This document shows positions 1 through 10,743 of a DNA stretch of 64,000 nucleotides, in pieces. The DNA is from Whitmania pigra. Its lineage: Eukaryota; Annelida; Clitellata; Hirudinida; Haemopidae. Below the pieces are notes generated by a model, which ran no database searches, was not told the DNA's origin, and worked only from the letters and a program-made list of their open reading frames with translations. Numbering within the stretch: position 1 is the first letter of the stretch; the number at the start of each line of letters is the position of its first letter. The translations under genes were made by a program, and so were the position numbers. The stretch is taken from the NCBI GenBank assembly GCA_021613335.1, contig JAJTWR010000263.1, positions 3,584,001 to 3,648,000 of the forward strand. Direction: 5' to 3'.

Positions 1-126
1 TTGAAATGTTATAAATGCAATATCCTTTTAAGATAAAGCCTTAATTCTAAATAAGCATCATTTGAGGCAATGTCAGAACTTCATAGAATATTCATTGAAC
101 AGCTCTATTTGTTATTTCTTTCAAAG

Positions 127-1710
127 GGACCCATTGGAATCCCAGGAGATCCAGGTCCTAGTGGTCCTCCTGGTAAAGAGGTGAAACATTTATTTTGTCT
201 TTGCTTAATGCAGAATTTCGCTTCCATTGATTTATGATTTTGAACCAATAATGCAGTCATGCAAGAACAACATAACATAACAGCGCTATAACTTTCCTCA
301 TTTTCACGCACCAATTTTGAATTGATTGTGAACAGGAACCATTTTGAAGAATTTTCTTTAGCATATATAACATAAAATGATATTATTAACAATGATTGCT
401 CTGCAAGTTTTAATAACCTTGTCATGTATATATGGATAATAATTTGTCCTAAAGGGGCCCCATGGACCTCCAGGACCACAGGGTGAGCCCGGTCCTTCAG
501 GACCTAAGGGAGACAGGGGAGAGTCTGGAGACCCTGGTGAAATGGGCTATGATGGTGCGCCTGTTAGTAAAGCTTGTTAGAATTAAGTTCGCAACCTTTT
601 AGTAAAAGAATGTGTGAATTTTATTTCAGGGAACTCCAGGAAAGCCTGGTCCTAGAGGAGAAAGAGGTCTCCCAGGAGCTGCTGTGAGTTTTGACTTTCA
701 GTGCTTGCCATATTTCCCAGATACACAGTGTACATTCTTAGGCTCATACAAACAATGTATTTTTTTTTAATTTCATTGATACATACATGTTTGGAAATAA
801 CCGAATCGTTGTCTTAGTTGCTCGGCATTGGGACGATTTTGTTAATTGTGCGTTGAGTCCCTGGAAAGTTTTAAACGCTCTTAAATAAAACAAACCTAAA
901 AGTCATATCAAATGTACATTTCAAGGGGGAGGCAGGTGCACCAGGATCCCCTGGAGGACCAGGCAAACAAGGACCCAGAGTGAGTATCCGAATAACAAAT
1001 TTACGAATCATATTTTTAACTTGAAAATAGTTCCAATGCTATAAAAGATTAGATTTAATATTTATAATATTTAAAAAATGTATGAAACAGGGGCCAGTTG
1101 GACCAGCTGGTCAGAAAGGGGATAGAGGCAAGAGAGGCGACAGAGTAAGGAAAATAGATTAAGACATCTCACCATTCGACCCATCATTTTTTTTATAACA
1201 ATTTAGGGTCACCCGGGACCTCTTGGAGCAACAGGTCCCACAGGTCTGCCAGGCCTGAAAGGAGACATTGGTCCCACAGGTGTCGAAGGAGCACCAGGAG
1301 AGAAGGGCGGACGGGTCGGTTATTAATCAGTAGCTCGCAAAATAGCTTCAAATTAAAGTTCGTTTTATTGCCAACACCAGGGACCTGATGGCTCTCGTGG
1401 ACTACCTGGAAATCTTGGCCCAAGAGGACCAGCAGTGAGTTAAAATCCCATCTCTGACATTAATTTTTGTCACTAAACCTCTCATTTTGACTGCATTACA
1501 TTTATATCATATTTGCATCTGATACTCAAGAAAGGAATGGAACATTTTGAATAATGAATATCATTTAAATTTCAGGGTCCTGATGGAGTCGTGGGTCAGA
1601 AAGGAGATACTGTTAGTTCATACACCTTAGATCTTTAGAGAGGAGGTAGATCAATTATCATTTTGCTTTTACAGGGTGAAGTTGGACCACCAGGGTTACC
1701 AGGACCACCT
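127..1710 (+). CDS. Fibrillar collagen, 3' part of triple-helix region (partial gene)
   Basis: Nine exons encode uninterrupted Gly-X-Y: 127-180, 455-562, 630-683, 926-979, 1091-1144, 1207-1314, 1381-1434, 1576-1611 and 1675-1710. Their lengths are 54, 108, 54, 54, 54, 108, 54, 36 and 36 bp. Each starts with a Gly codon after an AG acceptor and ends before a GT donor, so all are phase 0. This is the ancestral exon module of fibrillar collagens. Three chains wind into a triple helix and assemble into extracellular fibrils. Charged Y/X pairs (GDR, GER, GEK) are typical of helix-stabilising positions. The N-propeptide and most of the helix lie before base 1. The gene continues into the C-propeptide exons from 1790. 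I see no break in the repeat. Confidence 0.95.
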
Positions 1711-1789
1711 GTAAGTTCATTAACTAATTAATGTGAAAAAACAGTCCTGTATCATTATCACAATATCAATGTGGTAATAATCTTAACAG

Positions 1790-3594
1790 GGCCCACCAGG
1801 AGGTGCTGAGGATGACTATACTGAGGACCATGAACATGAGCATGATACCCACTTTGAAACCCTTGACTCTGATGACATACCAGATGATTTGTTGTCTGAT
1901 GAGCCAAGAGGAGAGCAGAAAAAGGGAAAGAAGGGCAAGAAGGATAAAAAAAAGAAGGAAGGAAAAATGAAAGAGAACAGACAGCTCAGTTATGCAGCCA
2001 CTCAACTTCTAAGAGATGTTGTAGAACTCAGAGAAGAAGTGAAAGCCATGAAAGAACCAAAGGGCACCAAAGCCAATCCTGCAAGGTCATGCAAGGATCT
2101 CTACTTCATCAACAAAAACATCAAAGATGGTGAAAATTATTTATTGTATCAAATAATTAAATTTACTGTTTAATCTATAATTATAGCAAGAATTAACACA
2201 AAATGAAAATATGAACTTCAACTGCCAAAGTGCTCATCTAATTTTATCTATCCCATGTACCTCAATCAAAAAGCAAAATAATCCTGAAAAATGTATCCAT
2301 AAAAATCTGCACCAACTTGCGGAGCAGTCAGTGTTGTATAGTGAAAACGTAGGATCAGTTGCTCCCAGGCAACATAAGCATTTTATCTCAAAATACAATT
2401 AAATATACATTACACCAAAACTTAAAATTTCATCTTTGAATTTGTCTTTAAATCCAGGCTTAAATAATTATCCTAAATCCAAAAAGTGCTTAAATTACTC
2501 AAGTATCAATGACATTCAAGATGTTTGACTTTACAGGCTGGTACTGGATTGACCCAGATCTTGGCAATGCAAACAATGCCATTCAAGTGTGGTGTGACAT
2601 GTTGTCAGGAGGAGAGACCTGCATTCATCCTCAGGCCAATTCGGTTGGTACAACAAATACAACTGAATAGGATTCTTGAAGTTATCTTTATTTCAAGCAG
2701 TAACAAAACGAAAAAAATAGCCATGCATTAAACCAATTTATTTCTTTATTTTTGTAGGCATCGCCACAGTACTACCAAAAGAGAGACACAGAGTCTGGAT
2801 GGTTCAGTGAGCTCTCAGGAGGTTACCAGGCAAGAATGATTCATAAAAATTCAATTTTTTTTACGAAACTTTCCATTTACACACAAATTATTTCCACTTC
2901 TAACCATTGAAAATAAAGATTTTTTGGTGCAACATAACAAATCCAGCCTAACTCATCTCATTTTCCCCAGATAAAATCTTCTGGTCAACCTGAAGATCAA
3001 ATAAAAAAATGTACAAACTGAACAAAACCTTTACTTGCAGATTAGGTATGTTGATGACATTCAACTTTCCTTCCTGAGATTACTTTATGGCAAAGCACAC
3101 CAGAAGTTTTCCTACATATGCCAAAACTCAGTGGGCTGGTTCGACCAAAAGACAAAGTCACACGACCATGCACTCTCCTTGCTAGGGGACAATGAGTATG
3201 AAATTGAAACGAGGAAGTTCTCCAAGAGTCAAGTCATCCGGGACGGATGCAAAGTAGTATTTTTAAATCAAAGAGCACAGAGATTCTGTGCTTACAAATT
3301 TCTTAGATCTCAAAAAGCTCATGACATGTTCCAAACCAACAAATACATTCAATTCTCAGCAATTTTCCACATATTTTTCTAAGTGATTATGTTAACCACT
3401 CTAAGATCTAAAGCCATAAGTAATTTAAAATCAAAATAATTTATTTGTAGAAGAGAGGGTCCAACAGCTCAACAGTTTTCTTGTACACAACAGAGAAAAC
3501 AGATCGTCTACCAATTATCGATTTCAAACCAAACGACTTTGGTAAGGCAGATCAGCAGTTTGGATTTGAAGCTGGTCCAGTTTGCTTCAGCTGA
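1790..3594 (+). CDS. Fibrillar collagen C-propeptide (COLFI domain), gene 3' end
   Basis: Exons are 1790-2129, 2537-2643, 2758-2829, 3041-3253 and 3451-3594 (TGA); all junction phases agree. The first starts with GPPG, leaves the helix into an acidic then Lys-rich linker, and has a short coiled-coil-like stretch (LLRDVVELREEVKAM). COLFI starts at NPARSCKDL and ends GPVCFS. Family landmarks are WYWIDP, QLSFLRLL, YICQNS, DGCK and RLPIIDF. The domain selects and trimerises chains before being cleaved off. Six of the usual eight cysteines are present; the two that normally make interchain disulfides (C2, C3) are absent. The intron after 2829 has a GC donor (CAG|gcaaga). AATAAA signals lie at 3644 and 3778. 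Confidence 0.95.
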
Positions 3595-4098
3595 ACTCTC
3601 TGCGGGTTTATAAGACAGTTTGAGCTCATTAACATCATCCATCAATAAATGTCTCCCTATAAATTCTTTGCTCTTTTCTTAATCTTCACTACTAACTAGA
3701 AGTTTATCATGTTCCAAACTGTAAAATTTTGTCTTGGAATCAACTTAATGAAATGTGAGATTTGTTTTGGAGTTCGAAATAAACAACAACGGTTATTATT
3801 TATTTCTCGTGCCAATATATATACATAAATAAATTGTTATTTATACTGTGATTCATATCCCAGATTAAATACCTCAAATTAGCCAAGTAAACCAAGATGC
3901 CAAAATGCTATCACACTTCCAAATGCTTTATTCTCTAGACATGAATATTGGCCAACATATTGAAAAATAGTAAAAATAAACACAACAAAAATTGATTAAC
4001 TCTCGTTCAATGAGAAACATAAACTCACTTTATTAATCAATTTATGAAATTAAATTCTCATAACCATATGCAAGATAAAGAAGCATGTTTACAATAAT
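3595..4098. other. Collagen 3' UTR and convergent intergenic gap
   Basis: AT-rich, no coding signal. Candidate polyadenylation signals are AATAAA at 3644-3649 and 3778-3783 for the collagen gene (+), and TTTATT at 4029-4034, which reads AATAAA on the minus strand, for the ELAV-like gene. The two genes are tail to tail. Confidence 0.6.
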
Positions 4099-5205
4099 TT
4101 ACTTTCCATTGCTCTTTGGTTTCTTCAATGACACCTGAAGAGGTCTTTCTGCATAAGTGAGTCCATTGAGATGTTGTATGGCTGCCATGGCCTCCTGGTA
4201 ATCATACATGGTCACAAATCCATAATTCTTGCCTCTGTTCTTGTCCTTGTCTTGGACCACAGCTATCTTCTTGATTGCACCAAATGGCTGGAACAGTTGC
4301 CAGAGAGCTCTTTCATCAGTGTCCACCCCAATGTTGTACACGAACAGGACGTACTCGTTGCTTGGAAATGCTGCCGACAAGTCCCCGACCTGTCCGGTCA
4401 CGTTGGAAGCTCCGGGCAGAGTGTAACTTGACATGGGATTGTATCTCTGGTTGACATTGTTTGAACGAAGAGGTCCTCCTCCAAAAACACCTTGATAACC
4501 AACTCCAAAGTTGTTCACTGTGGGAATTTGAGGTCTTCCAAGAAGCCCTGCATTTGGAGCTATGGGGATCCTGGCCCTTTGCTGAGAAAGTGGAAGTCCT
4601 GCTTGCATGAGAGTATTAGGTCTTATGGTTCCTGGCAAAAGCCCCATCATCATGGCATGTTGCTGCATTTTTTGGGCTTTATTATCCTCAGCAAATTTAA
4701 CTGACAAGGCTTGAGTGTAGCCAGGCGGAGCTCTTCCATTCATATTCTCCACAGCATTTGTGGCCTCATCTCTTGTATTGAAGAGGACAAAACCGACTCC
4801 TCTTGACATTCCCGTGTGTTGATCCATGAGTACTCTAGCAGAGATTATATGTCCAAAAGGAGTGAACAGCTTTTCCAGATCACTGTTATCAAAATTCTTT
4901 GGAAGATACTTGATGTACACATTTGCCCCTTTGATGTTTTCACCCTGGCGAGCATAAGCAACCTTTATCTTTTTGTTCTGTAGGGGCAATCCATCTAGGG
5001 CCTCAATGGCTTTGGCAGAATCACTCTCATCCACATATTCAACAAATCCAAATCCATAGCTGATATAAGTTGACTTGTCTCTGATAATCTTACAGGATTT
5101 AATTGCACCAACACTTCCAAAAATATTAGCAAATTCCTCATCTGACAAGCTCTGTGGCAGAAAATTGACAATAAGGTTGTAGGGGCTGTATTTCTGTTCC
5201 GTCAT
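4099..5205 (-). CDS. Intronless ELAV/Hu-like RNA-binding protein (three RRMs), probable retrogene
   Basis: A complete 368-codon ORF with no intron. RRM1 (about 9-88) has RNP2 LIVNFL at 11-16 and RNP1 YGFGFVEY at 50-57. RRM2 (about 95-173) has VYIKYL and RGVGFVLF. A hinge of about 110 residues, rich in Gly, Pro, Asn and Gln, leads to RRM3 (about 286-362) with LFVYNI and KNYGFVTM, then a Lys-rich tail. This is the ELAV/Hu layout; family members bind U/AU-rich RNA and control splicing, stability and translation, mostly in neurons. ELAV genes normally have many exons, and the spliced ELAV gene at 60552-61032 has an intron inside RRM3 that is missing here, so a retroposed origin is likely. The intact frame and conserved RNP motifs suggest it is still selected. 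No poly(A) remnant or target duplication was visible, so the event is probably old. Confidence 0.92.
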   Translation of the reverse strand: MTEQKYSPYNLIVNFLPQSLSDEEFANIFGSVGAIKSCKIIRDKSTYISYGFGFVEYVDESDSAKAIEALDGLPLQNKKIKVAYARQGENIKGANVYIKYLPKNFDNSDLEKLFTPFGHIISARVLMDQHTGMSRGVGFVLFNTRDEATNAVENMNGRAPPGYTQALSVKFAEDNKAQKMQQHAMMMGLLPGTIRPNTLMQAGLPLSQQRARIPIAPNAGLLGRPQIPTVNNFGVGYQGVFGGGPLRSNNVNQRYNPMSSYTLPGASNVTGQVGDLSAAFPSNEYVLFVYNIGVDTDERALWQLFQPFGAIKKIAVVQDKDKNRGKNYGFVTMYDYQEAMAAIQHLNGLTYAERPLQVSLKKPKSNGK

Positions 5206-7719
5206 TTTTTGGCCGTAATAATAATCAAATGTGTAAATAATGGTGGAGCAGCTAGTAGAATCTTCATCGTGGATAAAGTATAAAAAAACAAAAAATAAAA
5301 AAAAATAAATATTGATTAAAATGATTATGTAAAAATTCCATTAAAAAGTTTTAATTGCAGAAGCAATAGTTGAAGTGCTATCAGCATTAACATTCTATGG
5401 AGCTGCATTCTAAGCCTTATTTTACTGCAACAGCCTATTCAAATAATATCATGGCTATCTAAATAACAACCTAATAGGTTAAATGCAAACTATAGTATCA
5501 GGAGCAACAAACAATTCTAATAATTTCCTAAAGAATATCATAAGCACAATGAATGTGAAAACTTATAATACCTACCAGAAAAGAAGAGTCTTGAAAAATG
5601 CTAATATTTTATAAGAACCAAAGCAGTTTCAACACCCAAGATCTGAGAAACGGCTACAGCTGATTCGGTTATATGCCCCACGTGCATATACTATGGCCCA
5701 GATAACTATAAATACTGCACCAAAGAAAAAAACATGTAATATAAAATTTTAAAATAATAAAATAAAAGTATTAAAAGACTTGTTTTCATGTGACAAAATA
5801 CTAAATTGAGTAGCATTAATTTTAATATATTTAAATGTATGCAAATGAATAGAACATTCTCGACGGTCACTGTACACCGGTCTAGCATGGCACGCCAACA
5901 ATCTGAAGGCGTGCCTCTTCTTCTGCCGGTTTCAATTAAGATACATTCTTAAGCACCTAGTAAACCACAAATCCTTAAGCCACTAAAATTTCATATCTTT
6001 ATATTATATAATCAAACATCTATTTTCACCATATAAGTACTTTTGCAAATGAAATATATTTAATAGCCAAAAATTGAAAATATATATGTAAATGAAATTT
6101 TTAATTAGTTAAGGTTGATTCTGTAGGACATCTAACACAAGCATTAATCAAACTGCTCTGATTCCAAGCCCCAACCAGACTAAATCATAAACTTTTATAT
6201 TATCTAATTGATCAATTCTGCATACCAGAAACAAAATCTATATTGTCAATTTGCTAATTTGCAACACCACACAATGGTCTTAAGATGCTTAGCAAGCAAG
6301 AATTGAATGTTTTAACTTAGCATGTGTATGTAAGTGATAAACATCTTGAAAGCTGCTTTGTATTTCCTTAGAGTTTGCCTCACACACAAATACTCAGTAG
6401 CACATTACATTGAGCAAAGCATACCTGCCTTGCCATAAGGATTGGATATAATGGTTCACTGCTAATGAATTAATGAATGTTACAGCGTGGTTGAACCTTA
6501 AATAAATTAACAGCGTAACGTTGCAAGTGCATAATTTTTAAAATGCTTAGTAACCAATAAACTTTGTCATTCCAGGATTCCTAATCCCATATAAAAAAAG
6601 CAAGAACTAGCAAATGAAAAACTTCCAGAAGGGTAGGTCTAACCTCGAACGTTGATGTAAGGAGAGAAAAAATTAAACCTAAAACGAAATAAATTTCTTA
6701 AGTTAAACCGAACTGATAAATGCTGAGTTAATGTTAAATCAATCCTATTCTAAGAAATCTTGCTTCCTGTGTTGATTTTGTATGCAAGCCAACTGAAACT
6801 CTGCATTTTAATTATTACTTTAAAGACTAGTGCCAAACCTTTCCAGTGCTCTGGCTTTGCGACAATGCTAAAAGCGATAAAAGTTAATGGGAAGCCACTC
6901 TCATTACGCACCGGCACAGAGTATCAGTTTTGACTCGTAACAATAACCGCTTTGTTTATCATGTTTTGATCTCTTCCCAGACAAAAATACAGTTTGCTTG
7001 ATTTAACATCGTATAAAGCATCCTACATACATCGAAATTGTTGCCTGACACTACGTCATAAAATGGCTGACGACTACGAGCTTCTCAAAGTGAAAAAAAT
7101 ATGAGAAAAAACCTTCAACAAATGCAATTCTGATTACTTGCCTAATAAAAAATAATAAAACAGAAAGGCAAAGTTTCGGAACTAAGGCTTATTAACTCCT
7201 ACTCCCATCAACAAAAAATCAACATGCACAGCAATAAATGAGCCGAATTTTAGCAATGGAAGAAAAAAATCTTAAAACATGATACATTGCATTGGCTGAA
7301 GATGAGCAAGACATCAATTAATTTAAAATTTTTATTTCATGCAATATTTTTAACTTTTACAAAAATATTAGAATGTTCACATTAAATCATGAAACCAAAT
7401 CCCGCAGTAAGGCAATCAATAACTATTCCAAATTACATCATTAAATTAAACTCGATTATTTTTCTAATTTGTAAGATGAACTGCAGATGTAGAAAAGTAA
7501 CTTTGACAAAATCTCTTGTCAAGATTGATAAGAAAATGCCAACAAGTTTTCAACTTTTAAAAAATATTTCAACTTTAAATGTTTTTCTGGAACATTAAAT
7601 CATGCCCAAGAATGCAGAAATTTATATGAAAAAAATCAGCGTCCGAATTGACTAAGAAACAAAATCATGCCCCCAGGGTCCCTGTCGAAAGGAAGAGGAG
7701 AATGACGGACCCAGCAATG
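5206..7719. other. AT-rich intergenic stretch, no gene recognised
   Basis: Upstream of the intronless ELAV gene. Only short chance ORFs are present. One GC-rich perfect hairpin stands out: 8-bp arms GGCACGCC/GGCGTGCC at 5889-5915 with an 11-nt loop. I could not identify the promoter or 5' UTR of the ELAV gene. Confidence 0.5.
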
Positions 7720-7731
7720 CCCCTACAGCAG

Positions 7732-7791
7732 TTTTTTTTCAATTTTTTTATTTGATTATAGTCCGTTGCATAACTGAGATGATTTGGACTT
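7732..7791 (-). mobile_element. LINE-tail-only insertion (60 bp) with 12-bp TSD
   Basis: Reverse complement of the 3' tail of the LINE at 54.3-57.7 kb (AGTCCAAATCATCT then AGTTATGCAACGGACT, then an A/T-rich tail). It is flanked by perfect direct repeats CCCCTACAGCAG at 7720-7731 and 7792-7803. The second copy overlaps the first three bases of the hAT element starting at 7801. Confidence 0.85.
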
Positions 7792-7800
7792 CCCCTACAG

Positions 7801-8659
7801 CAGTGGTCCTCAACCTTTTTTATCCCCGCCATTTAGGACCGGTAAATGTTTGATAATTTTAAGGCGGACCGGGAGGGGGGGGGGGGGGTGTGGAGTTGAT
7901 TGTTTATACTTTAGATCGTTTTTACACGCGCCTCCTTCAAAATACATACAGTTACGCAAACAAATGAACATAAAGTGATTAGAACGCTAAATCAATGAGA
8001 ACCCTGAGCTTGTTTCTTTGCAACGAGAAGGTTCCATCTGGGGGTAATCGGAGACAATGACATCCGAAGTGTGTTGCTTATGTCCAGTGTATTCCGTTGT
8101 TTTGTTTTGGTTGCTGTCACTGCAGAAAACCCCGCTTCACAAAGATAGGATGTCGGAAATGGCAACAGGGATTTAAGTGCTGTGGTTGCAATCTCAGGGT
8201 ATTCCGCCATGACTTTAATCCAGAACACCGGTAGAGTTGTTGTCTGGAACGCAGTTTTAAAGACGCCGTCATTAGCAATATCCAGCAGTTGATCTTCTTC
8301 TTGCACAGACCTGCTGGATTCGCCTGGTTTGTTGACAAATGGGTCGCGGATCCATTCCTTACCAGTTCGTGGGTCTTTTGTGGTTGGGAAGTAACATTCG
8401 AACTCTTTTAAAAGCAAAGATAGGTGATCCGTCACCAACTTGGAGAATGAATGCTCAGGTTCAGTCTCGCATAAAATACCCGCTAATGTTTGAAATATAT
8501 CCAAAATGCCTCTGTTCACGCACTTTTCCCACAACTCCAGTTTGGCTTTAAATGCAGCTACTTTGTCTGCCAACTTGAAAACACTTGTCAGTTGCCCCTG
8601 AAGGGACAGATTGAGTTCATTGAGCAGGCTGAATGCGGACCGGAAGTTGAGGACCACTG
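7801..8659 (-). mobile_element. Internally deleted hAT transposon with TIRs and 8-bp TSD
   Basis: The left end CAGTGGTCCTCAAC (7801) and right end GTTGAGGACCACTG (to 8659) are perfect 14-bp inverted repeats of hAT type. The flanks CCCTACAG (7793-7800) and CCTTACAG (8660-8667) form an 8-bp target duplication with one mismatch, as hAT transposases make. The 859-bp element keeps only the C-terminal part of the transposase. A G-run at 7876-7888 lies near the left end. Confidence 0.85.
7992..8657 (-). pseudogene. hAT transposase C-terminal fragment (ZBED5/SCAND3-like)
   Basis: An open frame of 221 codons whose first codons are read from the hAT right TIR itself, so the N-terminal part (BED finger, first catalytic residues) was lost by internal deletion. 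The remainder resembles domesticated and active hAT transposases of the ZBED5/SCAND3/FAM200 group: a long helical segment, then the hATC dimerisation region with FWIKVMAEYPEIA and the motif SYLCEAGFSAVTATKTKQRN. It cannot be an active transposase on its own. The open frame may reflect recent loss rather than selection. Confidence 0.75.
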
Positions 8660-8667
8660 CCTTACAG

Positions 8668-9252
8668 TAACCATAACGAATGACAATGGTTTCTCGATTT
8701 CTGGATGTGGACTGGCTAAAGGCCTAATGAGCAGATGTAGGTGTGGCGGTGGTGCACCAAGAGAGGGGTGGCAGGGTCGGTCGGCCCCAGGGCGGAAATG
8801 CCAGGGGGCAGCATTTTGAGGGAGTACGTAAAAATTAAAAAAATGGCTGCCCTTTTCTCCAGTTTTACTGTTGTATCCTTTGAAGGTTCAGATTTCTATT
8901 TGGCATTTGGTATAACGCATCGATTGACGTACAAGCCATCAATGAAAATCACTTTATTAATTTCTTAAAACGTTTCTTGAAATATTAAATAACTTCAATT
9001 TATACCAAGACAAGATTTTATATTTTATTCGTGAACAGTCTGAAGCTTCCATCCATTTTGTAATTTTTAGAATTTGTGTGACTTTTTCAAAGAGTTAGAG
9101 TAAAAGAAAGCGGCGCGTTATTCCGTAGAAAGAGACAGTGCAATAGACGAATCCAAGAAACTCTGCTCTGAAATGTGTATAAGCATGCAGCGTCGAATCC
9201 GCAAAAAGAAACGAGCGGATGTGCAGTGTTGAATGACGTAGCCGGCTAATAA
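8668..9252. other. Gap with GC-rich repeat debris, no gene
   Basis: The stretch near 8735-8820 is unusually G-rich for this window and looks like an old hAT terminal region. The 25-30 bp near 8893-8930 (TTTGGCATTTGGTATAACG then CATCGATTG) recurs at about 42595-42620, so both belong to a dispersed repeat I cannot name. Confidence 0.4.
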
Positions 9253-9270
9253 AATGTAAATAAACAATGT

Positions 9271-9324
9271 GATTGGTTCTTTATTAACGTCCATTTCATA
9301 ACTAGCTGATTAGGACGGGAAAAC
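9271..9324 (-). mobile_element. Short SINE/LINE-tail insertion flanked by 18-bp direct repeats
   Basis: The 54-bp insert contains, on the minus strand, CCGTCCTAATCA, TAGTTATG and GGACGTTAATAA, the tail type seen on the SINE at 14.4 kb. The flanks AATGTAAATAAACAATGT (9253-9270 and 9325-9342) are identical over 18 bp. Confidence 0.7.
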
Positions 9325-9345
9325 AATGTAAATAAACAATGTTAC

Positions 9346-9394
9346 TTTATTTATTTGAATAGAGTCCGTTGCATAACTAGGATAATTTGGACTT
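9346..9394 (-). mobile_element. LINE-tail-only copy
   Basis: Minus-strand copy of the I-group LINE 3' tail, directly beside the 9271-9324 insertion. It has AAGTCCAAATTATCC, then AGTTATGCAACGGACT, then an AAATAAATAAA tail. The target duplication is unclear; CAATGT is shared on both sides. Confidence 0.7.
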
Positions 9395-10129
9395 AAAGTA
9401 AGCAATGTACACGGCAGTGCTTTTTATAGTACATAGGGATGACCTCAAAGTTTACAAAATTCATAAAAAAAATTAATAAATTGGATTACTTAAACATGTA
9501 TTTAAAAAACAAACATAATTATTTTAAAGTTTAATTTTATGTTAATTTGCAACGTCATATGGCAATGATTAGGTCTTTTTGAACTATAAGGCTGTAGCGA
9601 ATTTAGAGGGTTTTAGAGGAATTTAAAAGTACAAGAAAATAGCAGGAAAGATTTAATTAAATATATTCTAACTTAAAAATGTGTTAAATTATTTTAATGA
9701 TTTACCACATTGAACAAAACAAACAGTGTTTTAATCAAAAATAAGCTTGTTCCCCGTTAAAATCTGCCCGCTAGTCCCAGTGCGCGGCCCCCAAAGTTTT
9801 CCAGATCCGCCACCGCCAGAATTTAACGAAAAGTTAGCAATGCACCACTTGTTTTCGTCATCATCACCACCAGTATATTTTCAATTATGGAAGTATAAAT
9901 CTTTGCATGACCAAGGGGCATCCTCATTCACAATTTCTTAATGCGTTAACTACGATGAGTTACAATACAATACAAGACAATACTATTATTAACTTTGTGG
10001 ATTCCTTAACAAAAATTTACCGCTTCCCCGCTTATTGCGACTATCGACTGATGCACTTTGAAAACAGACAAATTTAAATTTAAATCTGACTTTATTAACC
10101 AACTAGCCCACGAGTCACCACGGAATTCT
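9395..10129. other. Repeat-derived AT-rich gap
   Basis: No coding signal. The stretch 9765-9800 is GC-rich (CCCGCTAGTCCCAGTGCGC) and looks like a decayed hAT-type end. No boundary could be set. Confidence 0.35.
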
Positions 10130-10510
10130 AACATTATTGAATTTCAAGGAAGCAGCAACCGATATTGACTCTTTGGGACAAGAACGTGTCAAGCTTCATG
10201 ATGATTTGAGCCGAGTTGCTATAGAAAATGCCAAAACAAAATGCATAGCTTGGGGATTGAGGTGAACAGAAGAATTAGGCGACGTTGGAAGATTCTTGGA
10301 AAACTGGCAAGAGATGCAGGACTTTTAGCAGAAGAAGAAATTGTGCGGATTATGAACAGCATATTTGAGCTTCAACAGGAGATGTCAACATGTTTTTACG
10401 ACTAAAAGACCTGAACTCTAAATTTGGATTGCTGCTGGACTTTAAAAATTTTCTATCTGATGTGCAATATCAGATGCAATTGATCAAAATTGCACAGATT
10501 TTGGAAATTC
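10130..10510 (+). pseudogene. hAT-like transposase remnant (ZMYM1/THAP-repressor type)
   Basis: A broken reading on the plus strand gives short blocks recalling the long helical segment of large hAT-like proteins: NRRIRRRWKILGKLARDAG, LLAEEEIVRIMNSIFELQQ, then after a frameshift RLKDLNSKFGLLLDFKNF. Frames change at least twice and no start or end is visible. The family assignment is from recollection of hAT protein patterns and is tentative. Confidence 0.45.
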
Positions 10511-10743
10511 GTTTTCGTTTTATCAATCGCTAATGGACACTCGCTAGGACACTCAAAATTGTGACCAGGTCAGCGAGTCCTTTCGGCTGTGAAGGCATCA
10601 AGGCAGTTGAAAATTTGCAAACTTTTTGCACTTTTCTATTGCACGTTATTGATAACACTTTCAAAACTCAGTCCATCGGCAATATTCTTATCTAAGGACT
10701 GCCAAGTCTGTTAGTCTTGCCTGGAAAAATTACTAGTTGAAGG

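Noticed and set aside
105..479. Minus-strand ORF of 124 codons
   Set aside because: Antisense shadow of two collagen exons and an intron; its Pro/Gly stretch is the complement of Gly-X-Y codons.
5889..5915. Perfect GC-rich hairpin GGCACGCC/GGCGTGCC
   Set aside because: A short isolated stem in a eukaryotic intergenic region; no RNA family or terminator role can be supported.
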